Program-made: the position numbers and the translations under genes
Assembly (NCBI RefSeq): GCF_006538725.1
Contig: NZ_BJLQ01000033.1
Coordinates: forward strand, 1 to 39,447
Length of the DNA stretch: 39,447 nt
Origin: Cellulomonas gelida
Lineage (GTDB): Bacteria > Actinomycetota > Actinomycetes > Actinomycetales > Cellulomonadaceae
Direction: 5' to 3'
Shown: piece by piece, positions 16,816 to 24,677 of the stretch
Position numbering within the stretch: position 1 is the stretch's first letter
Layout of the letters: every line of letters begins with the position of its first letter
The notes under the pieces: model-generated
What the model saw: only the letters and a program-made list of their open reading frames with translations
What the model was told of the DNA's origin: nothing
Databases searched by the model: none

Positions 16816-17192
16816 GACGCCACCCGCGACGGCAGGTCGGGCGCGGCGCCGTCGACACCGCGAGACGTACGGACTCGCAGGACCCGGTCGGCACCGCCCG
16901 CGACGACGAGCGTCGTGTAGGACAGGAACGCGACGAACACGACCTCCTCGAGCGGCAGGTGCGGCGCGAGCCACACGCCCAGCAGCGCGTCGCTCTCCCC
17001 GCGCCCGTAGAAGCCGAGCGCGATCGCTGCGACGTCCCACGCGAGCAGCAGCGCCGAGCCGACCCCCACGAGGGCGAGCGTGCGGCGTCGGGAGCCGGGC
17101 ACGTCGCGCCAGGCCGCGAGGCGCCATCGTCGGTCGAGCAGAGCGACGCCGACACCCGCCAGCAGGAGGCACAGCAGGTACGCGCCCGTCAT
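16812..17192 (-). CDS. crtYc: C50 carotenoid / lycopene cyclase subunit CrtYc (CrtYe/Yg type)
   Basis: A 126-aa membrane protein with three hydrophobic segments, the first half of the heterodimeric cyclase. It opens MTGAYLLCLLLAGVGVALLD and carries PHLPLEEVVFVAFLSYTTLV, the conserved PxEE motif of CarR-type cyclases. It acts with the following gene, whose start it overlaps by four bases, and overlaps crtI upstream by four. Length and topology match known CrtYc/CrtYe proteins. Ring type not determinable from sequence alone. Confidence 0.87.
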   Translation of the reverse strand: MTGAYLLCLLLAGVGVALLDRRWRLAAWRDVPGSRRRTLALVGVGSALLLAWDVAAIALGFYGRGESDALLGVWLAPHLPLEEVVFVAFLSYTTLVVAGGADRVLRVRTSRGVDGAAPDLPSRVAS

Positions 17193-18820
17193 GCCGGCAC
17201 CTCGTGCCCGACCCCGGCGGGCTCGGGAAGCGGTGCGCCCGAGGTCTCGCCCCGCAGCCGCTTGACGACGAGCTCCGCGCTGATGAGGCACATCGGCAAC
17301 CCGATGCCCGGCAACGTCGAACCGCCCGCGTACAGCAGGCCGTCGACCCGCGCCGAGACGTTGCGCCCGCGCAGGAACGCGCTCTGCCGCAGGGTGTGCG
17401 CCGGGCCGAGCGCGCCGCCACGCCAGGACGACAGGTCGTGGGCGAAGTCGGTGGGACCGACCGTGCGGCGCACGACGACGCGCTCGGCCAGGTCCGGGAC
17501 CCCGGCCCATGACGCGAGCGTCGCGATCGCCGCGTCCGCGACGCGCTCGACGGCGGGGTCGCCGCCCCCGTCGAGCCCGCCCCGGCCGAGCGCCTCGTCG
17601 GCCGGGACCGGGACCAGCACGAAGAGGTTCTCGTGCTCCGCGGGAGCGAGGCCGTCGTCGGTGCGCGACGGTGCGCACACGTAGAACGACGCGGGGTCCG
17701 GCACCTGCGGGTGCGCACCGAGGACGGCGTCGAAGTTCGCGCGCCAGTCGCGCGTGAAGAACATCGAGTGGTGCGTGAGCTCCGGGACCCGCCCCCGCAC
17801 GCCGAGGTGGACCAGCACCGCGCCCGGGCCGGGATCGCGCCGGCGCCACCACCGCTCGGGGTAGGTAGCCAGGTGCGGGGGGAGCAGCGCGGTCTCAAGG
17901 TGGTGCAGGTCGCCCGCTCCGACGACGAGGTCGGCCTCGATCACCTCGCCGCCGGCGAGCTCGACGCCGACGACCCGGTGCCGCGGCCCGCGCCCGCGCG
18001 CACCCTCGAGCTCGGTGGTCCGCACGGCGGTGACTCGTGCGGACGTCCGGACGCGCACGCCGGCCCGCGTCGCGCACCGCAGCACGGCGTCGATCACCGC
18101 ACCGAACCCGCCGCGCGGGTACAGCACCCCCTCGGTGAGGTCCGCGTGGCTCATCAGGTGGTAGAGGCTGGGCGCGCGCTCGGGCGAGGTGCCGAGGAAG
18201 ACCGCGGGGTAGCCGAGCACCTGGCGCGCGCGCGGGTCGGTGAACCGGTCGGCGACGAACCGCTCCAGGGACGTCGTCAGCAGGCGTCCGAGCCGCGGGG
18301 CGTGTCGCAGCAGCTCGCGGCGCAGCAAGGTCGTCGGTCGCGCGAAGGTCGAGTACAGGAAGTGGCGCAGCGCGAGCTCGTAGGCCTCGCGCGACGACGC
18401 GAGGTACTCCTCGAGCCGGGACCGCGAGCCGGGCTCGAGCGCCTCGAACGCCTCGTGCGCGCGCCCGGTGCGCACGTCGACCGACGTGACGCCTTCGCGG
18501 TCCTGGACCGGCGGCGGCCCGTCGGAGCGCTCGCCCGCGAAGAAGACCCGGTAGGCCGGGTCGAGTCGGACGAGGTCGAGCTCGGCGTCCGAGCTGGTCC
18601 CGCACAGGCGGAAGAAGTGGTCGAACACCTCGGGCATGAGGTACCACGACGGCCCGAGGTCGAACGTGAAGCCGTCGTGCTCCCAGGTCGCGGCCCGCCC
18701 GCCGACGTGGCCCTGCTGCTCGACCACGTCGGTGTCGTACCCCTCGCGAGCCAGCAGCGCGGCCGTGGCGAGCCCCGAGATGCCCGCGCCGATCACCACC
18801 GCGCGCGGTCGCGCGGTCAC
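17189..18820 (-). CDS. crtI: Phytoene desaturase CrtI
   Basis: A protein of about 543 aa that converts phytoene to lycopene by successive FAD-dependent desaturations. Seen: an N-terminal dinucleotide fold VVIGAGISGLATAALLAREG with VGGRA about 35 residues later, FDLGPSWYLMPEVFD, and the C-terminal carotenoid-desaturase signature (LYAGGSTLPGIGLPMCL) near residue 505. The GTG at 18820 gives the same four-base overlap with crtB as other junctions in this operon; an in-frame GTG at 18829 (three residues longer) is possible. It overlaps crtYc by four bases. Confidence 0.93.
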   Translation of the reverse strand: MTARPRAVVIGAGISGLATAALLAREGYDTDVVEQQGHVGGRAATWEHDGFTFDLGPSWYLMPEVFDHFFRLCGTSSDAELDLVRLDPAYRVFFAGERSDGPPPVQDREGVTSVDVRTGRAHEAFEALEPGSRSRLEEYLASSREAYELALRHFLYSTFARPTTLLRRELLRHAPRLGRLLTTSLERFVADRFTDPRARQVLGYPAVFLGTSPERAPSLYHLMSHADLTEGVLYPRGGFGAVIDAVLRCATRAGVRVRTSARVTAVRTTELEGARGRGPRHRVVGVELAGGEVIEADLVVGAGDLHHLETALLPPHLATYPERWWRRRDPGPGAVLVHLGVRGRVPELTHHSMFFTRDWRANFDAVLGAHPQVPDPASFYVCAPSRTDDGLAPAEHENLFVLVPVPADEALGRGGLDGGGDPAVERVADAAIATLASWAGVPDLAERVVVRRTVGPTDFAHDLSSWRGGALGPAHTLRQSAFLRGRNVSARVDGLLYAGGSTLPGIGLPMCLISAELVVKRLRGETSGAPLPEPAGVGHEVPA

Positions 18821-19713
18821 GACCGCCACCCGGCGGGCAGCAGCGTGCGTGCGACGACGAGCGCCTTGGTCGGCGCCGGCACGCGGACGCGCTCGCGGGC
18901 GATGCGAGCGGCGGGCGTCGCGCGCAGTCGGCCGGACAAGGCGGAGAACAGGTCGTGCGCGGCCCGCACGCCGCGCCGGCTGGACCTCGGCAGCGCGGCG
19001 ACCGCGACCGCGGCCGCCGCCAGGTCCGCGTCGATGTCGTCGAGCACGGCGTCGCGCTGCGCGTCGGTCAGGACGCCGGAGTCGTCACCGGGCAGGTAAC
19101 GACGGCCGAGCTGGTCGTGGTCGGCGGCGAGGTCGCGCAGGAAGTTGACCTTCTGGAACGCGGCTCCCAGGCGGCGCGCGCCGGGGGCGAGGCGGTCGTA
19201 CCCGTGCGCTGCGAGCTCGTCGCTCGCGTCGGGCGCGCCGACGAAGACGCGCAGGCACATGAGCCCGACGACCTCGGCCGAGCCGAACACGTAGGCGTCG
19301 AGCGACGCCTCGTCGTGCTGGGCGGCGCGCAGGTCGGTGCGCATCGAGGCGAAGAACGGCACGACGAGCTCGGGACCGATCCCGTGCTCGCGTGCCGTCG
19401 CGGCGAACGCGTGCACGACGAGGTTGGTGGAGAACCCCGACTGGAGCGCGTCGAGCGTCTCGGCCTCGAGCGCGTCGAGGTAGGCGCCGCGCTGCTGCGG
19501 CGTCAGGTCGAGGTCCGGCGCGTCGACGATCTCGTCGGCGACCCGCACGAGCCCGTAGATCGTGCGCACGTGCCCGCGGACGGGCTCGCGCAGCAGCCGG
19601 CACGCGCGTGCGAACGAGGTCGAGTACTCGCCGACGACCGTGCCAGCGGCCGTCGCCGCGGCGTGCGCGTACCGCTGGGCGCCGCCCTCGGGAGTCCGTG
19701 CACCGTGCTTCAT
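18817..19713 (-). CDS. crtB: Phytoene synthase CrtB
   Basis: A 298-aa enzyme that joins two geranylgeranyl diphosphates head to head. Seen: YSTSFARACRLL near residue 30, the first Asp-rich region VRVADEIVDAPD (DxxxD) near 55, VVGLMCLRVF near 150, and the second signature AFQKVNFLRDLAADH near 185 (in place of the common NxxRDxxED). Length and motifs match bacterial CrtB. ATG at 19713 overlaps the crtE stop by four bases, and its own stop overlaps crtI. Confidence 0.93.
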   Translation of the reverse strand: MKHGARTPEGGAQRYAHAAATAAGTVVGEYSTSFARACRLLREPVRGHVRTIYGLVRVADEIVDAPDLDLTPQQRGAYLDALEAETLDALQSGFSTNLVVHAFAATAREHGIGPELVVPFFASMRTDLRAAQHDEASLDAYVFGSAEVVGLMCLRVFVGAPDASDELAAHGYDRLAPGARRLGAAFQKVNFLRDLAADHDQLGRRYLPGDDSGVLTDAQRDAVLDDIDADLAAAAVAVAALPRSSRRGVRAAHDLFSALSGRLRATPAARIARERVRVPAPTKALVVARTLLPAGWRS

Positions 19714-20762
19714 CCCGCACTCCAGACGTCGTCGTCGACGAGCGTGCGCAGGCTGCGCAGCACCGCCTCGGGGAGCCCCGCGTCGCGCGCGAGCGACTGG
19801 GCGGCGGTGAGGTGCTCGTCGACCAGGTCGGTGACGAACGCTCGCGAGCCGCACCGCTCCAGGTGCTCGCGCACCTCCCGAGCACGCCGCGGGGTGAGCG
19901 CCGGGTCGCCGAACGCCGGGGCGACCTGCGGCCAGGCGGGCGTCGTGCGCGCGTGCGCGACGAGCGCCGTGACCTTGCCCTCGCGCAGGTCGCTCAGCGC
20001 GCTCTTGCCCGTCCTCGCCTCGTCGCCGAACACGCCGAGCAGGTCGTCGTGGAGCTGGAAGGCGGTGCCGACCAGGCGGCCCACGCGGTCGAGGGCGGCG
20101 ACCGTGGCGGTCGTGGCGCCCGCCAGGATCGCACCCGCGCTGAGCGGCAGCGAGAACGAGTACACCGCGGTCTTGAGCTCGGCGACCGCGAGCGTGTCGG
20201 CGACCCTCGGCTCGTCGACCTGGAGCGCGAGCCGCACGTCGTGCAGCTCGCCCGCGGCCGAGAGCGCCACGGTGCGGTCCAGGAGAGCGAGCAGGTCGGC
20301 GACCACCTCGGGGCGGGCCGGGACCGTGGCGAAGGAGCGCGTCGCGGCGACGAGCGCGAGGTCTCCGGCGAGGATGCCGGCCGCGCGGCCGTACCCGCGC
20401 GCCGCCGACCCGGATGCTCCCGCGTCCACGGCGCGCGCCGTGAACGTGCCGGACACGTTCGGCCGGCCGCGCCGCACGTCGTCGTGGTCGATCACGTCGT
20501 CGTGCACGACGAACGCGGCGTGCAGGAGCTCGACCGCGTCCGCGAGCTGGGCGCACGCGGTCTCGTCGGTGCCACCGAGCGAGGCGTACGCGACGCGCAG
20601 CAGGTGCGGGCGCACACCACGGCCGCCCCGGGTCGCGTCGCCTGCCGCGGCCCACAGGGCGCGTGCCTCGTCGTCGTGCAGGAGCACTCCGGGTCCGGCC
20701 CGGAAGGTCTCGAGCGGTCCGGGCTCCAGGCCCGTGACGGGGGCTCCCGCGAGCGTCGTCAT
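19710..20762 (-). CDS. crtE: Geranylgeranyl diphosphate synthase CrtE
   Basis: A 350-aa trans-isoprenyl diphosphate synthase. The first Asp-rich motif is HDDVIDHDDVRRG (Asp88-89, Asp92), with GDLAL about 40 residues later, and the second is QLHDDLLGVFGDE. These bind Mg-diphosphate for chain elongation from IPP/DMAPP. In this operon its product feeds CrtB. The ATG at 20762 is one base after the idi stop. The chain-length residues upstream of the first motif are small or mixed (LLHAAFVVHDD), compatible with C20; exact chain length is inferred from context. Confidence 0.9.
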   Translation of the reverse strand: MTTLAGAPVTGLEPGPLETFRAGPGVLLHDDEARALWAAAGDATRGGRGVRPHLLRVAYASLGGTDETACAQLADAVELLHAAFVVHDDVIDHDDVRRGRPNVSGTFTARAVDAGASGSAARGYGRAAGILAGDLALVAATRSFATVPARPEVVADLLALLDRTVALSAAGELHDVRLALQVDEPRVADTLAVAELKTAVYSFSLPLSAGAILAGATTATVAALDRVGRLVGTAFQLHDDLLGVFGDEARTGKSALSDLREGKVTALVAHARTTPAWPQVAPAFGDPALTPRRAREVREHLERCGSRAFVTDLVDEHLTAAQSLARDAGLPEAVLRSLRTLVDDDVWSAG

Positions 20763-20763
20763 G

Positions 20764-21312
20764 TCAGCCCACCCGTCGGGCGGGTGCGGCGGCGATGAGC
20801 TCGGCGAGCTCGGTGACCTGCAGCACGCTCCACGGGCTGAACGCCCACGGCGTCGAGGCCATCGAGCGGCCGAGGTCGGTCACGTCGACCCACGCGTGGT
20901 CCATCACCTCGGCCGGCTCCGGGCGTACGGCGGAGCGCGCCGTGGCGAACCAGACCGGGCACACCTCGTTCTCGACGATCCCGGACGCGTCCACCGCGCG
21001 GTAGCGGAAGTGGGGGAGCAGGAGCGTGAGCTCGGCGAGCTCGAGCCCCAGCTCGTCGCGCGCCCGGCGCCGCACGGCGTCCTGCGCCTTCTCGCCGGGC
21101 CGAGGGTGGCCGCAGAACGAGTTGGTCCACACGCCGGGCCAGGTCCGCTTGGTCAGGGCCCGGCGCGTCATGAGCACGCGTCCCTCGTCGTCGAGGACGT
21201 AGCACGAGAACGCGAGGTGCAGCGGCGTGGCCGTGTCGTGCACGGCCTCACGTGGTGCGTGCCCGCTCGGGCGCCCTGCGGCGTCGAGGAGCACCACGAG
21301 GTCCTGCGTCAC
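20764..21312 (-). CDS. idi: Isopentenyl-diphosphate delta-isomerase, type I
   Basis: A 182-aa Nudix-fold isomerase interconverting IPP and DMAPP. The catalytic Cys lies in WTNSFCGHPRPGE and the catalytic Glu in ENEVCPVWF, as in E. coli Idi (which has TNSVCGHP). GTG at 21312 follows GGAGG and gives the usual length; a longer frame reaching 21399 would run into the divergent marR start and is unlikely. As first gene of the carotenoid operon it supplies DMAPP both for CrtE priming and for the C5 units added by the elongase. Confidence 0.9.
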   Translation of the reverse strand: MTQDLVVLLDAAGRPSGHAPREAVHDTATPLHLAFSCYVLDDEGRVLMTRRALTKRTWPGVWTNSFCGHPRPGEKAQDAVRRRARDELGLELAELTLLLPHFRYRAVDASGIVENEVCPVWFATARSAVRPEPAEVMDHAWVDVTDLGRSMASTPWAFSPWSVLQVTELAELIAAAPARRVG

Positions 21313-21356
21313 GTCGACCTCCGGATCCCGACTGCGTCCCCGCCGACGGAGGAGAT

Positions 21357-21387
21357 CGCTAGCCGCGCTAGTTACTTCGGAGACTAG
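21357..21387. promoter_or_regulatory. Divergent control region of the carotenoid operon with three CTAG sites
   Basis: Three CTAG tetramers, rare in such GC-rich DNA, lie at 21359, 21368 and 21384. CTAGT (21368-21372) and ACTAG (21383-21387) form an inverted repeat, a plausible MarR operator. CGCTAG is repeated directly at 21357 and 21366. The stretch is AT-richer than its surroundings and offers TANNNT -10 boxes in both directions (TAGTAT at 21385-21390 on plus, TAGTCT on minus). A protein bound here would block both idi and marR. Confidence 0.5.
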
Positions 21388-21388
21388 T

Positions 21389-21925
21389 ATGCGTGTCATG
21401 CCCGAACCTGCAAACCCCGCGCACTACTGGTACGGCGACGACCCGGCCGTCGCCGACGTCCTCGAGGCGGTCCGGGCCTTTCGTCGTGCCGACGCGGCGA
21501 TGCGTCGTCGCACCGCCGCGCGCATGTCCATGAACGAGACTGACATGCGGGCGCTCCAGGTGCTCATCGGGCGCGAGGCGGAGGGCCTCGTGACCAGCCC
21601 GCACCACGTGACGCGCGAGCTGGGCATCTCGACGGCGTCGACGACCAAGCTGCTCGACCGCCTGACCGACTCGGGTCACCTCGTCCGCGAGTCGCACCCG
21701 ACCGACCGGCGCGCGGTCGTGCTGCGGCCGACGCCGCACGCGCACGACGAGGTACGTGAACGGCTGGCCCGCATGCACCGGCGCATGGCGGAGGTCGTGC
21801 TGGCCGTCCCGGAGGCCTCGCGGGCCGACCTCGTGACCTTCCTGCGGAGCATGGCGGCCGTGGTGGACGACGAAGAAGGCACGGACCCGCTCAGGCCCGC
21901 GAACGGTCCTCAGACCACGCGCTGA
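21389..21925 (+). CDS. MarR-family regulator, probable carotenoid repressor (CrtR-like)
   Basis: A 178-aa winged-helix protein. Seen: MNETDMRALQVLI, then the recognition region TSPHHVTRELGISTASTTKL followed by LLDRLTDSGHLVRESHPTDRRAVVL, the MarR helix-turn-helix and wing. It is divergent from idi-crtE, as crtR is from crtE in Corynebacterium glutamicum, where CrtR represses carotenoid genes and responds to geranylgeranyl diphosphate; the same role is inferred here. ATG at 21389 has GGAG six bases upstream. An in-frame ATG at 21398 lies eight bases after a TAGTAT -10 box, so a leaderless transcript starting there is possible. Confidence 0.85.
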   Translation: MRVMPEPANPAHYWYGDDPAVADVLEAVRAFRRADAAMRRRTAARMSMNETDMRALQVLIGREAEGLVTSPHHVTRELGISTASTTKLLDRLTDSGHLVRESHPTDRRAVVLRPTPHAHDEVRERLARMHRRMAEVVLAVPEASRADLVTFLRSMAAVVDDEEGTDPLRPANGPQTTR

Positions 21926-21948
21926 GAGCGGTCCGGCGAGGGTCGTCC

Positions 21949-23016
21949 TCAGCGCGCGGGGGCCGGCCCCGTCGACTCGCGGACCACGAGCTGCGTCGGC
22001 ACGAGCACGTGGTCGGGCTCGGCCGCAGCAGCGCCCGGGCGCTGGGCCGCGAGCGCGTGCTCGATCGCGCGCGCCGTGGCTCTGCCCTTCGCCACGAGGT
22101 CCTGCCGGACCGTCGTGAGCGACGGGGTGACGGTGCGGCTCAGCACGCTGTCGTCGAAGCCGACGACGGACACGTCCCGTGGGACGCTCAACCCGAGCTC
22201 GCGCGCGACGCGCACGACCGCCCAGGCGACGAGGTCCGAGAAGCACAGCACCGCGGTCGGCCGGTCGGGCAGCGTGAGGGCGAGGCGGGCGGCGGCGAGC
22301 GCGTCCTCCTCGTGGTTGTCGAGCATGTGCACCGCGACGACGTCGGCGCCCGCCGGACGCAGGGCGCTCATCCACCCCTCGACCCGTTCGCGTGAGACGT
22401 GCCCGACGCCGGCGGTGGCCGGGTCGGGCGCGACGCCGGGCGGCAGGCCCCACGCGGTCGTGAGCAGGGCGACGCGCCGGTGGCCGAGGTCGACGACGTG
22501 CTGCGCGGCGGCGCGCGCGCCGGGCCGGTCGTCGAGCAGCACCGTCGCGGCGAGGTCGGTGGTCGGGAGCTGGTCGACGTACACGAGCGGCAGGCCGCGT
22601 CGCTCGAGCCAGCCGAGGGCCGTGGTGTCGACCGCGCACGCGTAGACGATCGCGGCGTCCATCGGGACGTCTCGCGCCGCGAGCCGGTCGCCGTCCCCTG
22701 CGGTCGGGAGCAGCGACAGCGCGAGCCCCGTGGGGGCGAGCGCCTCGGCGACGGACGCGAAGAACTCCGCGGCGATCGGGTCGCGGAACGCCGCGGCGGG
22801 CGACTGCGTGAACAGGACGCCCACGGTGCCCGACGAGCCGCGGGCCAGCATGCGCGCCGCGGGGTCGGGGCCGACGTACCCGAGCTCGGCGGCGGTCGCC
22901 AGGATCGTCTCGCGCAGCTCGGCCGAGAGCTGGTCCGGCCGCGAGAACGCGTTGGAGACGGTCATCCGGCTCACGCCGACCTGGTCGGCGATCGTCTGCA
23001 ACGTCACGCGCGCCAC
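21949..23016 (-). CDS. LacI-family transcriptional regulator
   Basis: A 355-aa regulator. The N-terminal helix-turn-helix is TLQTIADQVGVSRMTVSNAF (residues 5-24) with the hinge AARMLARGSSGTVGVLF. The sugar-binding-type domain follows, including VVGFDDSVLSRTVTPSLTTV near the end, typical of the family. GTG at 23016 follows AGGAGG; a GTG two codons upstream is too close to that site. It probably responds to a sugar or sugar derivative, but no transport or hydrolase gene is adjacent, so its target is unclear. A 12-bp palindrome lies 35 bases upstream and may serve for autoregulation. Confidence 0.9.
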   Translation of the reverse strand: MARVTLQTIADQVGVSRMTVSNAFSRPDQLSAELRETILATAAELGYVGPDPAARMLARGSSGTVGVLFTQSPAAAFRDPIAAEFFASVAEALAPTGLALSLLPTAGDGDRLAARDVPMDAAIVYACAVDTTALGWLERRGLPLVYVDQLPTTDLAATVLLDDRPGARAAAQHVVDLGHRRVALLTTAWGLPPGVAPDPATAGVGHVSRERVEGWMSALRPAGADVVAVHMLDNHEEDALAAARLALTLPDRPTAVLCFSDLVAWAVVRVARELGLSVPRDVSVVGFDDSVLSRTVTPSLTTVRQDLVAKGRATARAIEHALAAQRPGAAAAEPDHVLVPTQLVVRESTGPAPAR

Positions 23017-23050
23017 GGCCACCTCCTGTCGCCCGCCCGGTCGTTCGCCG

Positions 23051-23062
23051 GGACCCGGGTCC
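23051..23062. promoter_or_regulatory. Palindrome upstream of lacI-type gene, candidate operator
   Basis: GGACCCGGGTCC is a perfect 12-bp palindrome with central CG, a feature of LacI-family operators. It lies 35 bases before the regulator start, just downstream of a TACCCT -10-like box (minus strand, 23076-23071). A second small inverted repeat, CCTGG-ACG-CCAGG, overlaps at 23061-23073. Confidence 0.35.
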
Positions 23063-23126
23063 TGGACGCCAGGGTAGGTGACCGTGGCGGGCGCGTCGGC
23101 CGTGCCCCGGCCGTGCAGGAGCGTGC

Positions 23127-23360
23127 TCACCGCACGAGGGCCGACCGCTCGGTCGGCGCGACCGCGTCGCCCAGGCGGTGCAGCGACCGAGCGCCCGCGC
23201 GCCGCGTCGCGGCGAACGACCGGGCGACGACGGTGGTCCCGCGCCGGGCGCGTCGGCCGGCGTCCGGGACGACGGGCGCGTCGGGGAGCGCGCTGCGCGC
23301 CTGGGTCAGGGCCGCGCGGCGGGAGTGGAGCAGGCTGAGCGGTGGCGGGCTGAGGTACAT
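23127..23360 (-). CDS. Small basic protein of unknown function
   Basis: A possible 77-aa protein, rich in Arg and Ala, starting MYLSPPPLSLLHSRRAA. It has no hydrophobic segment or recognisable domain. Support comes from upstream signals: an AGGAG site six bases before ATG 23360 and a good promoter at 23431-23402. ATG at 23366 is also in frame but too close to the ribosome site. It is on the same strand as the LacI gene, 110 bases ahead, so the two could be co-transcribed. Alternatively the leader could be regulatory RNA and not coding. Confidence 0.5.
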   Translation of the reverse strand: MYLSPPPLSLLHSRRAALTQARSALPDAPVVPDAGRRARRGTTVVARSFAATRRAGARSLHRLGDAVAPTERSALVR

Positions 23361-23374
23361 GGTCATCTCCTGTT

Positions 23375-23431
23375 CTGTACCGGTCCAGTCGTGCGTCTCA
23401 CACGGTAGGCGCCTCGGGCTGTACCGGTCAA
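23375..23431. repeat. Two copies of CTGTACCGGTC-A, 44 bp apart
   Basis: CTGTACCGGTCCA at 23375-23387 and CTGTACCGGTCAA at 23419-23431 differ at one base of 13. Each has the self-complementary core ACCGGT. One overlaps the -35 box, the other lies between the likely transcript start and the ribosome site. The 44-base offset is close to four helical turns, so two bound dimers would face the same side of the DNA. Confidence 0.6.
23402..23431 (-). promoter_or_regulatory. Promoter with TTGACC and TACCGT boxes
   Basis: On the minus strand TTGACC (23431-23426) and TACCGT (23407-23402) stand 18 bases apart, close to the housekeeping sigma consensus. The -35 box is part of one copy of the repeated operator-like site described separately. 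It would transcribe the small ORF at 23360 and perhaps the LacI gene. Confidence 0.5.
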
Positions 23432-23615
23432 GAGGTATCTGCGGGTGGACGCCGTGCTTCATGGAGATGACGCTGGGCGTGCCGCGATTCGACATCACCC
23501 CGTGAGCGAGTCGCGCGTGACGGGCGCCACAACGTCCGGTTGGGACGGCAAACGACATGGTCATGCGTCCAGCCGACGCTAGTGTGGCCGCAGACCAGTG
23601 CCGGAAGGGGGCCAG

Positions 23616-24527
23616 GTGGGCGGGGAGATGGCGGTCGAGCGGTCGACCAGTGGGGGAGCCAGGCGCACGCGCGGCGAGATCATCCGCGAGGTCGTGCTCG
23701 TCGTGGGCCTCTACGTCGCCTACTCCGCCACGCGCCTGGCCGCGAGCGGATCGTGGGACGTCGCGAAGTCGCACGCCCGGGGCATCCTCGACGTCGAGCG
23801 CTGGCTGCGCATCGACATCGAGCACGCGCTCAACACCGCGACAGCTCAGCACACGTGGCTCGAGGTCGCGACGTCGTACTGGTACCAGTCGATGCACTAC
23901 CTCGTGACGCCGACCGTGCTCGTCGTCCTGTTCTTCCGGCGCCCGCTGCTCTACCGGCCTGCGCGGACCGCCCTGCTGGGGGCCACGTTCCTCGCGCTGT
24001 TCGGATACTTCTTCTTCCCGACCGCGCCGCCGCGCCTGCTCGGCCAGTACGTCGACACGGTCTCGGAGAGCTCGGTCTACGGATGGTGGCCGTCAGCCGC
24101 CGAGCAGGCCGCCAGCGGCGCCGGCTCCGTGACCAACCAGGTCGCCGCGATGCCGTCGATGCACGTGGGCTGGGCGGTCTGGGTCAGCGTCGTGCTCGCG
24201 TACCTGCTGCGGCGACGCTGGGCGAAGGTCGCGGTCTGGGGCTACGCGGCGACGACGACCGCGATCGTCGTCCTCACCGGCAACCACTGGGTGCTCGACG
24301 CCGTCGCCGGCGCCGCCCTCGTGCTCGGGTGCTGGTGGTTCGCCGGTCACCGGTACGGGCTCTGGGCGCCGCGCGCCCAGGTCGACGCCGAGCTCGACGA
24401 CCTCGTCGGCGAGGTGGTCCCGGACACGCGACGCCTGGCCGCCACCAACGACGACGGGCTGGCCCTGGCCTCGACCGTCGACAGCCCCCCGCCGAGCGAC
24501 CCCGAGGTCGAGGCCCCGCGGGCGTGA
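23616..24527 (+). CDS. PAP2-superfamily membrane phosphatase (Aur1/Ipt1-like)
   Basis: A protein of about 303 aa with six TM segments. The family motifs are FFFPTAPPRL near residue 130, AAMPSMHVGWAVW (PSxH, catalytic His) near 175 and GNHWVLDAVAG (HxxxD) near 215, as in the PAP2_3 branch that includes inositolphosphotransferases and lipid phosphatases. The active site should face outside. It likely handles a lipid or polyprenyl phosphate; the substrate is not determinable. A hydrophilic acidic tail of ~60 residues follows the last TM. GTG at 23616 has GGAAGGGG upstream; in-frame GTG 23598 and ATG 23628 are alternatives. A TAGTGT -10-like box is at 23580-23585. Confidence 0.85.
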   Translation: MGGEMAVERSTSGGARRTRGEIIREVVLVVGLYVAYSATRLAASGSWDVAKSHARGILDVERWLRIDIEHALNTATAQHTWLEVATSYWYQSMHYLVTPTVLVVLFFRRPLLYRPARTALLGATFLALFGYFFFPTAPPRLLGQYVDTVSESSVYGWWPSAAEQAASGAGSVTNQVAAMPSMHVGWAVWVSVVLAYLLRRRWAKVAVWGYAATTTAIVVLTGNHWVLDAVAGAALVLGCWWFAGHRYGLWAPRAQVDAELDDLVGEVVPDTRRLAATNDDGLALASTVDSPPPSDPEVEAPRA

Positions 24528-24677
24528 ACCCGCGGCTCACCCCGTCGCACGAACTGTGAGCGGGGCCACCTGCCGAGCGGCCGTATGGCATAGCGTGCTG
24601 CCCGAACCCCAACTGAACCCGGAGCTCGACGGCGGCCCGATCGGGGCCATCACGAGTCCTCGACGCGGAGGTACACG

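Noticed and set aside
14636..17512. 958-codon plus-strand open frame
   Set aside because: Antisense to the carotenoid genes and the potassium channel; low-complexity Arg/Ser/Thr composition.
21313..21399. Longer idi start reaching 21399
   Set aside because: It would overlap the marR start and control region; GTG 21312 with GGAGG gives the normal type I isomerase length.
24535..24561. GCTCAC / GTGAGC inverted repeat after the PAP2 gene
   Set aside because: Only six pairs with a 15-base loop and no T-run; too weak to call a terminator.
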